In this document: in pieces, positions 7,122-11,827 of the stretch
Position numbering within the stretch: the first letter of the stretch is position 1
Layout: every line of letters starts with the position of its first letter
Source: DASQTB01 sp035642095
GTDB taxonomy: Bacteria > Actinomycetota > UBA4738 > CALAEC01
DNA length: 11,827 nucleotides
Reading direction: 5' to 3'
Assembly: GCA_035642095.1 (NCBI GenBank)
Contig: DASQTB010000164.1
Location: 1 to 11,827 of the forward strand
Translations under genes and position numbers: made by a program
The notes under the pieces: model-generated
What the model was told of the DNA's origin: nothing
The model's database searches: none
Seen by the model: the letters and a program-made list of their open reading frames with translations, nothing else

Positions 7122-7951
7122 CCGTCCGCCACCCCGAGCTCCTCCTGCAGAGCGTCGAACGCCTTGCCGGCGGTCCACCGCTCCCGGATGACCCGCGAGA
7201 GCGCCCGGGTGATGGCCTCGGGCGAGTCGTGCATGAAGATGTTCCGCCCGACCGAGCAGCCGATCCCCCCCACCTCCACCGCGGCCTGCATCCGCTCCAG
7301 GAGCTCCCGGTCGGGAATCTGGCTCCCCCCCGCCAACACCACCGGGACGCCCGCGGTGGCCTCCACGAGCTGTCCGAACCTCTCTCCGTCGCCAGGCCAG
7401 TTCGTCTTCACGATGTCCGCGCCCAGCTCGGCGCACAGGCGGACGTTCCGTCGCAGGTAGTCGAACCCGTAGGACTCCGACAGGTCCTCGACGGTGGCGT
7501 AGGTCGTGGGGAACTCGGCCTCAGCGATGAGTGGCATCCCCAGTCGTTCGCATTCGCCTCCGATGGACGCGAGCGTCCGGATCACGTCCGGCTCCGTGTC
7601 GCCGGCGAGCGCCGTGAACAGCACCACGGCGTCCGCACCGAGCCTGGTCGCCTCGTCGACCTGCGCCACCTGGACCACGCTGGGGCGGTCCTCCGCCGGG
7701 TTCGCGGAGGCCGACAGGAGCAGGGCCAGAGAGATCTCCCGGGAGAACGCGGGATCCGCCCGCCGGATCATGCCCTTGCTCATCATGATCACGTTGGCTC
7801 CCCCCGCCACTGCCTCGGCGGTCCGAGCCTCGATCTGGCTCAAGGGCTCCAGGAACGTCGGCGAGGTCATCCCGTGGTCAAGGGCGCAGATGATCGAGAC
7901 CCCGGACGGATCGACGACACGCTTCATCCGCATGCGCTTGCCGGTGTTCAC
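7118..7951 (-). CDS. class I aldolase of the DhnA/LsrF/FbaB family
   Basis: This 277-residue TIM-barrel aldolase is of the type that includes archaeal and FbaB-type fructose-bisphosphate aldolase, 2-amino-3,7-dideoxyheptulosonate synthase and LsrF. Hallmarks are ALDHG (residues 23-27) with Asp25, AEAEF (143-147), and the Schiff-base Lys182 in ADIVKTNWPG. The C-terminal phosphate-binding loops follow: VVLAGGS (204-210) and GIGCSVGRNIFM (229-240). It would cleave or form a carbon-carbon bond in a phosphorylated ketose, which fits an operon with two sugar-type kinases. The GTG start overlaps the gntR stop (GTGA) and is preceded by a GGGAGAGGA ribosome-binding site. Two in-frame ATGs at codons 7 and 9 are less likely starts. 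Specificity within the family cannot be assigned from motifs alone. Confidence 0.88.
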   Translation of the reverse strand: MNTGKRMRMKRVVDPSGVSIICALDHGMTSPTFLEPLSQIEARTAEAVAGGANVIMMSKGMIRRADPAFSREISLALLLSASANPAEDRPSVVQVAQVDEATRLGADAVVLFTALAGDTEPDVIRTLASIGGECERLGMPLIAEAEFPTTYATVEDLSESYGFDYLRRNVRLCAELGADIVKTNWPGDGERFGQLVEATAGVPVVLAGGSQIPDRELLERMQAAVEVGGIGCSVGRNIFMHDSPEAITRALSRVIRERWTAGKAFDALQEELGVADG

Positions 7952-8715
7952 GTCCTCTCCCTCGGAAGCGTTCCCGCACCTCGGCGGACCACCGTGACCT
8001 CGAAGACGTCGCCCAGATGATGCTCGTGCGAGAGCAACACGGCCCGCCCGTCGGCGTCGTAGTCGACCTGCAACAGGTACAGGAGGAGCGCGCCGCGAGG
8101 CACGCGCAGGGCCGCGGCCAGCGACCGGTCCGCCTTGGCGGGACGCACGGTCACCACGCCCTGACGCACCGTGATCCCCAGATCCCGATCAAGCAGCTCG
8201 TAGATCGACCGCTGGCCGAGCCGCGGGAGCAGGTTCTCCCTTCCCTCCAGCAGCGCCGCCGGAACGAGGTCGAGCGAGAACACCACGGGTCGGCCGTCCG
8301 CCGTTCGGGTCCGCTCCACGCACAGGACCGGAGCCGCATTGGGCAACGAGAGGAGGCGGGCCTCCTCCGCCGATGCCGAGGCCTCGTAGACCTTCAGGCC
8401 TTCGGTCCCCGGCTCCATCCCCATCGACCGGATCAGGTCGGTCACGCCGAAGTTGACATCGAGGTTGTTCTTGAGCCTTGGACGGTGGGTGACGAACGTG
8501 CCCGCTCCCCTGACCCGAGTCACGAACCCGTCCTCCTCCAGGGACCGGAGGGCCTCACGGAGCGTGGCCCGGCTGACCCCCAAAGAGGCCGCGAGCGTCG
8601 GCTCGGCCGGGAGCCGCTGGCGAGGCCGCCACGTTCCCCCCTCGATGCGGCGCGCCAGCTCCTGCCTCACGGTGACCGCCAACGTGTCCCCCGTCGCCTG
8701 ACCGCCCGCTTGCAT
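7948..8715 (-). CDS. GntR-family transcriptional regulator, HutC subfamily (UTRA effector domain)
   Basis: This 255-residue repressor-type protein has an N-terminal winged helix-turn-helix (about residues 12-78, with LAASLGVSRATLREALRSLEEDGFV-type helices and the wing GAGTFV at 70-75). Its C-terminal UTRA ligand-binding domain (about 98-245) includes VERTRTADGRPVVF and the YLLQVDYDADGRAVLLS strand pair. UTRA domains usually bind a sugar phosphate, amino acid or related metabolite, which releases DNA. The gene is the first in the operon and overlaps the aldolase gene by 4 bp. The ATG at 8715 directly abuts a palindrome and has no Shine-Dalgarno sequence. The predicted transcript start leaves only a few leader bases, so translation may be near-leaderless. 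Autoregulation and control of the divergent permease unit are inferred from the two operator copies. Confidence 0.93.
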   Translation of the reverse strand: MQAGGQATGDTLAVTVRQELARRIEGGTWRPRQRLPAEPTLAASLGVSRATLREALRSLEEDGFVTRVRGAGTFVTHRPRLKNNLDVNFGVTDLIRSMGMEPGTEGLKVYEASASAEEARLLSLPNAAPVLCVERTRTADGRPVVFSLDLVPAALLEGRENLLPRLGQRSIYELLDRDLGITVRQGVVTVRPAKADRSLAAALRVPRGALLLYLLQVDYDADGRAVLLSHEHHLGDVFEVTVVRRGAGTLPRERT

Positions 8716-8726
8716 TTGTCAGACAA
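8716..8726. promoter_or_regulatory. palindromic operator O1, at the gntR start
   Basis: TTGTC-A-GACAA has perfect 5-bp arms around a central A at 8721. It touches the gntR start codon on one side and the last base of the predicted gntR -10 box on the other. The wider 16-base string CATTTGTCAGACAACT matches the second site at 14 positions. GTC/GAC half-sites are typical of GntR-family operators. Binding here would block the regulator's own operon. Confidence 0.7.
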
Positions 8727-8755
8727 CTCTAGAGCCACGCGTGTCCCGTTCTCAA
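8726..8755 (-). promoter_or_regulatory. promoter of the gntR-aldolase-kinase operon
   Basis: Read on the minus strand, a -35 TTGAGA (8755-8750) and a -10 TAGAGT (8731-8726) are separated by 18 bp. The expected start site is near 8719, only about four bases before the gntR ATG. The -35 lies one base from the -35 of the opposing promoter. Confidence 0.55.
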
Positions 8756-8756
8756 C

Positions 8757-8786
8757 TTGACACCGCGCCGACCCGGTCCCTACGAT
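8757..8786 (+). promoter_or_regulatory. promoter of the permease-ligase unit
   Basis: A consensus -35 TTGACA (8757-8762) and a -10 TACGAT (8781-8786) are separated by 18 bp, a good housekeeping-sigma promoter. The predicted start near 8793 gives a leader of about 120 nt before the permease ATG. Confidence 0.7.
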
Positions 8787-8799
8787 GCGGGAGACCAGC

Positions 8800-8816
8800 C
8801 ATTGGTCAGACAAATG
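8800..8816. promoter_or_regulatory. palindromic operator O2, downstream of the permease promoter
   Basis: CATTGGTC-A-GACAAATG has 8-bp arms around A8808 with one mismatched pair. It shares ATT(T/G)GTCAGACAA with O1, and the centres are 87 bp apart. It starts 13 bp after the -10 box, so a bound repressor would block initiation or early elongation of the permease transcript. Confidence 0.7.
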
Positions 8817-8833
8817 TGGCGAATGGCGCGATG

Positions 8834-8882
8834 AGCGGGGGACGGACCCACCTCAGCCCGAGGGGTTGGCCCGTCCCCCGCT
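8834..8882 (+). promoter_or_regulatory. long stem-loop in the permease leader
   Basis: GCGGGGGACGG (8835-8845) pairs perfectly with CCGTCCCCCGC (8871-8881), extended by A8834-U8882. The 25-nt loop can form a smaller CCTC/GAGG hairpin (8851-8854 / 8860-8863). No U-run follows, so it is not a canonical terminator. The ribosome-binding site (about 8900-8909) stays outside. Possible roles are attenuation, ligand or protein sensing, or mRNA stability. I recognise no known riboswitch class. Confidence 0.5.
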
Positions 8883-8912
8883 TCGTGTTGGGACCCCAGA
8901 GGGAGGGAGCTC

Positions 8913-10460
8913 ATGTCGGACCCTGAGGGTGGCAAGCCCAGGACCGAGAAGGTCGGTGTCGTCGAATACGAGCACGTCGGCGCCGATTACCTCGAGGAAC
9001 GAAGGCTGTCGCGGAGAGCCGGCGCCTGGCTGATCTGGGGCCTGGGGGTGGCCTACGTCATCTCGGGCGAGTACTACGGCTGGCAATTCGGCTTCGCCCA
9101 GGGCGTGGGCGGGATGCTGGTGGCCACGATCGTCATCGCCGCCATGTACCTGTTCATGGTCTACGGCATCTCCGAGATGGCTGCGGCCCTCCCCACCACC
9201 GGTGGGCCGTATGCGTTCGGCCGCCGGGCTCTCGGCGTGTGGGGCGGATTCATCAACGGCCTGGGCGCCGTGATCGAGTACCTGCTGGCCATCTCGGTCA
9301 TCGGGACGGGCATCGGCCTGTACCTGACAGGGGTCGATCCCTTCACGAACCTGCCGAACGTCCTCGGGCTGGAGCCGGGGGAGTGGCTGTACATCATCGT
9401 CTTCGTCCTGTTCCTGCTGATCCACTTCGTGGGCGTTCGGGAGACCCTGGTGTCGATCTTCATCATCGCCGGGATCGCGTCGGTGGTGCTGGTGGTGTGG
9501 TTCCTGTATCTGCTTCCCGATTTCGACTTCAGCCTCTTCTCGAACGTTCCCGTCGACAGGGGAGCCGCGGGCGCCAGCACGTTCTTCCCCACCGGATACG
9601 TGGGGATCCTGGCCGCGATCCCCTACGCGGCGTGGTTCTATCTGGCCATCGAGGGGACACCGATGGCCGCCGAGGAGACCAGGGATCCAGCCAGGGACGT
9701 CCCCAAGGGATCGATCGCCGCGATGTTCACGCTGATCGCCTTTTCCGCGCTGGCGTTCATCGCCGCGGGCGCGACCATGGGTCCCAACGCCCTGGCCACA
9801 GCCGGGAACCCGATCGGGGACCCGGTGGCCGCCATCCACGGCAAGAACTGGTTCTACACGTTCGTGGTGTACATCGGGCTCTTCGGTCTGATCGCCAGCT
9901 TCCACAGCGTGATCTACGCGTACTCCCGGATCATCTACGCGCTGTCCCGGGCCGGGTACTTCCCGCGCTGGCTGTCCTTGACCTCGAAGAATCGGAGGAT
10001 CCCGTACTTCGCGCTGACCGTCCCCGCGATCATCTCCATGGTCCTCATCGTCACCCTGGCCCGAGGCCTGACCCCACCGGAGGGATTCACCGAGCTGGGG
10101 TACGCGGGGTCGATCCTCATCCAGATCTCTGTGTTCGCCGCGCTCATTACCTACATCGTGATGATGATGGCGTACATCCGGCTGAAGCGGCGTGAGCCCG
10201 ACCTCCCGCGACCCTACAAAGCTCCCGGCGGGGTGGTCATGCCGGCCATCGCCATGGTGATCGCCATCGTCTCCCTGTTCGCGGGGATCGTGTACACCAC
10301 GGTCACGAGGTGGACCATCGTGTGGACGATCGTGGCGTTCCTCCTGGGCATGGGGTACTTCTGGCTGTACAGCCGCCACCGCCTCGTGGCGGAAGCTCCC
10401 GAGGAGGAGTTCGCTGTGATCGAGAAGGCCGAAGCCGAGCTCGACACCACGGGGGGATAA
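8913..10460 (+). CDS. APC-superfamily permease, ethanolamine-transporter type
   Basis: This 515-residue membrane transporter has a cytoplasmic N-terminus of about 35 residues and about twelve hydrophobic segments. The first segment contains the broken-helix motif GVAYVISGEYYGWQFG (residues 45-60), characteristic of the ethanolamine-transporter branch. The APC signature EMAAALPTTGGPYAF is at 89-103. The charged loop EETRDPARDVPKG lies near the middle. The C-terminal 25 residues are acidic. It probably imports a small amine, amino alcohol or amino acid by proton or ion coupling. The ATG is well supported by AGGGAGGGAG at 8900-8909. The next gene, a glutamine-synthetase-like ligase, starts 3 bp later. 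The operator downstream of its promoter suggests repression by the divergent GntR protein. Ethanolamine itself is a family-based guess. Confidence 0.88.
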   Translation: MSDPEGGKPRTEKVGVVEYEHVGADYLEERRLSRRAGAWLIWGLGVAYVISGEYYGWQFGFAQGVGGMLVATIVIAAMYLFMVYGISEMAAALPTTGGPYAFGRRALGVWGGFINGLGAVIEYLLAISVIGTGIGLYLTGVDPFTNLPNVLGLEPGEWLYIIVFVLFLLIHFVGVRETLVSIFIIAGIASVVLVVWFLYLLPDFDFSLFSNVPVDRGAAGASTFFPTGYVGILAAIPYAAWFYLAIEGTPMAAEETRDPARDVPKGSIAAMFTLIAFSALAFIAAGATMGPNALATAGNPIGDPVAAIHGKNWFYTFVVYIGLFGLIASFHSVIYAYSRIIYALSRAGYFPRWLSLTSKNRRIPYFALTVPAIISMVLIVTLARGLTPPEGFTELGYAGSILIQISVFAALITYIVMMMAYIRLKRREPDLPRPYKAPGGVVMPAIAMVIAIVSLFAGIVYTTVTRWTIVWTIVAFLLGMGYFWLYSRHRLVAEAPEEEFAVIEKAEAELDTTGG

Positions 10461-10463
10461 GAG

Positions 10464-11827
10464 ATGCCGGGGAACCTTGACCGCGGCGAGCTGGAGAAGC
10501 TCATCCACGACGGGGGGATCGACACCGTCCTGGTGGTCTTCCCCGACCTCCAGGGCCGATTCATGGGGAAGCGGGTGACCGGTCATTTCTTCCTGAACGA
10601 CATCCTGGGGGAGGAGGGCATGCACGCCTGCAACTACCTCCTCACCGTGGACGTCGACATGGAGCCCCTTCCTGGGTACCAGTTCGCCAACTGGGACAAG
10701 GGGTACGGCGACTTCCAGCTGGTGCCGGACATGGACACCCTCCGGCACATTCCCTGGCTGGACAAGACCGCTCTGGTGATCTGCGACGTCCTCACCGAGG
10801 AGGGCGAGATCGTGGAGGTAGCCCCGCGTCAGATCCTCAAGCGCCAGATCGAGCGAGCGAAGGAGCACGGGTACACCATCAAGATCGGGTCCGAGCTCGA
10901 GTTCTTCCTGTTCAAGGACTCGTTCGAGGAGGCTGCCGAGAAAGGGTTTAAGGGCCTGGTCCCCCACGCCCCGTACATCGAGGACTACCACATCCTCCAG
11001 ACCACCAAGGACGAGTACCTGATCCGCCAGTTCCGCAACGGGATGGAAGGCGCCGGCGTCCCCGTCGAGTTCTCCAAGGGCGAGTGGGGCCGGGGCCAGC
11101 ACGAGATCAACCTGGTGTACGCCGACGCCCTGGAGATGGCCGACCGGCACACCATCTACAAGAACGGCGTCAAGGAGATGGCTTCGCTGAACGGGCGAGC
11201 GGTGACGTTCATGGCCAAGCCATCCATGGCGGAGGCGGGATCCTCTTTCCACCTTCACTCCAGCGTGTGGAACGAGGACGGCTCGGAGGACCTGGACTGG
11301 GACGGCGACGACCCCGATCACATGTCGGAGACGTTCCGCTACTACCTGGGCGGCCTGATGGACACCGCCCGGGAGATGGCCTGGATGTTCGCCCCGTACG
11401 TGAACTCCTACAAGCGGTACCAGCCCGACTCGTGGGCGCCCACCGCGGTGGTGTGGGCCCACGACAACCGGACCTGCGGGTTCCGGCTGGTGGGGCACAG
11501 GAAGTCCTTCCGCTCCGAGTGCCGGATCCCCGGCGCCGACGCCAACCCGTACTTGGCGTTCGCGGCCACCATCGCCGGAGGGCTCCACGGCATCGAGAAC
11601 AAGCTCGCGGCGCCCGAGGAATACCGGGGGAACGCCTACGAGGCCGCGGACGTCCCCCGGGTCCCGTGGAACATCGTGGAGGCCATCGACCTGTTCGAAG
11701 AGAGCAAGGTGGCCAGGGAGTCCTTCGGGGACGAGGTGCACTACCACCTGGTCCACACGGCGAAGCAGGAGTGGGCCCGGTTCAACCAGGTGGTCACGGA
11801 CTGGGAGCTCCAGCGGAACTTCGAACG
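10464..11827 (+). CDS. glutamine-synthetase-family gamma-glutamylamide ligase, cut at the window end
   Basis: 454 codons are visible and the gene is nearly complete; only the last few residues are missing. The fold is type-I GS-like. Metal and active-site residues are present: Glu144 and Glu146 (GSELEFF), Glu207, Glu214 (GQHE), His263 (SSFHLHSS), Arg318 in NSYKR, the DNRT loop (334-337), and Glu352/Arg354 in ECRIPG. The ammonium-binding motif DGSS of true glutamine synthetase is absent: the region reads HACNYLLTVDVDM (54-66). The PDSWAP segment is like those of gamma-glutamylpolyamine and gamma-glutamylethanolamide synthetases such as PuuA, GlnA3 and GlnA4. It should therefore join glutamate to an amine using ATP. 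Co-transcription with an ethanolamine-type permease supports an amine or amino-alcohol substrate. The ATG follows GGGGGGAT at the permease end. It is unlikely to be the main ammonia-assimilating enzyme. Confidence 0.9.
   Translation, partial: MPGNLDRGELEKLIHDGGIDTVLVVFPDLQGRFMGKRVTGHFFLNDILGEEGMHACNYLLTVDVDMEPLPGYQFANWDKGYGDFQLVPDMDTLRHIPWLDKTALVICDVLTEEGEIVEVAPRQILKRQIERAKEHGYTIKIGSELEFFLFKDSFEEAAEKGFKGLVPHAPYIEDYHILQTTKDEYLIRQFRNGMEGAGVPVEFSKGEWGRGQHEINLVYADALEMADRHTIYKNGVKEMASLNGRAVTFMAKPSMAEAGSSFHLHSSVWNEDGSEDLDWDGDDPDHMSETFRYYLGGLMDTAREMAWMFAPYVNSYKRYQPDSWAPTAVVWAHDNRTCGFRLVGHRKSFRSECRIPGADANPYLAFAATIAGGLHGIENKLAAPEEYRGNAYEAADVPRVPWNIVEAIDLFEESKVARESFGDEVHYHLVHTAKQEWARFNQVVTDWELQRNFE

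Noticed and set aside
5643..7436. An apparent 597-residue N-terminally extended glycerol-kinase-like protein
   Set aside because: The first 105 residues are an alternative frame of the aldolase gene. The true start is the GTG at 7121.
1884..8020. Several long plus-strand open frames (for example 1884-3407, 3584-5404, 4930-6231, 6437-8020)
   Set aside because: All are antisense to the overlapping operon genes and have Arg-, Pro- and Gly-rich products without motifs. They are codon-bias shadows.
8834..8882. Reading the leader stem as an intrinsic terminator or a known riboswitch
   Set aside because: No U-run follows the stem, and I recognise no conserved riboswitch core, so only a generic leader stem-loop is reported.
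8741..8926. A 61-codon plus-strand frame in the divergent region overlapping the permease start
   Set aside because: It begins upstream of the predicted transcript start, has no ribosome-binding site and is poor in features. It is likely chance.
8853..11756. A 967-codon open frame on the minus strand across the permease and ligase genes
   Set aside because: It lies antisense to two genes with clear family motifs. Its product is a His-, Asp- and Gly-rich low-complexity string with no domain, typical of antisense frames in GC-rich DNA.
10464..11827. Primary glutamine synthetase GlnA
   Set aside because: The DGSS ammonium-site motif is missing, and the context is an amine permease operon rather than nitrogen-assimilation genes.

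Overview
The window is very GC-rich, codes densely, uses many GTG starts and has a TTGACA-type promoter. This fits a high-GC actinobacterium or a related uncultured lineage; I cannot place it more precisely. I see no RNA genes, CRISPR arrays, insertion sequences or phage genes. This is a metabolic accessory region.

Layout. (1) Plus strand, 1-1390: the 3' end of one SDR dehydrogenase carrying a frameshift, a second intact SDR, and a small membrane protein. (2) Minus strand, 8715 down to 1393: an operon reading GntR/HutC regulator, class I aldolase, glycerol-kinase-like FGGY kinase, D-2-hydroxyacid dehydrogenase, zinc-dependent sugar-alcohol-type dehydrogenase, xylulokinase-like FGGY kinase, and a small unknown protein. 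The first six genes are joined by five consecutive 4-bp stop/start overlaps (GTGA or ATGA). (3) Plus strand, 8913 to the right edge: an APC-superfamily permease of the ethanolamine-transporter type, then, after 3 bp, a glutamine-synthetase-family ligase cut only at its last residues. The two converging units at the left end meet at 1390/1393, with a strong stem-loop lying over both stop codons.

Control. The 197-bp divergent region (8716-8912) holds two back-to-back promoters whose -35 hexamers are separated by one base. Each promoter has a copy of a near-identical palindrome (core GTCAGAC) next to its start site. The simplest reading is that the GntR protein represses both its own operon and the permease/ligase unit in response to one inducer. 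The permease transcript also has a roughly 120-nt leader with a perfect 11-bp stem and a possible six-codon leader peptide.

How the genes may work together (inference). The permease would import an amine or amino alcohol, and the ligase would cap it with gamma-glutamate. The ligase lacks the Asp-Gly-Ser-Ser ammonium-site motif of true glutamine synthetase. The divergent operon looks like a route for a polyol or ketose: dehydrogenase, kinase, aldolase. Both kinases have altered substrate-pocket residues, so neither is likely to act on the textbook substrate of its family. Together they suggest an uncharacterised pathway for a compound with both amine and polyol character, or for a mixture of the two. 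The substrate cannot be named from sequence.
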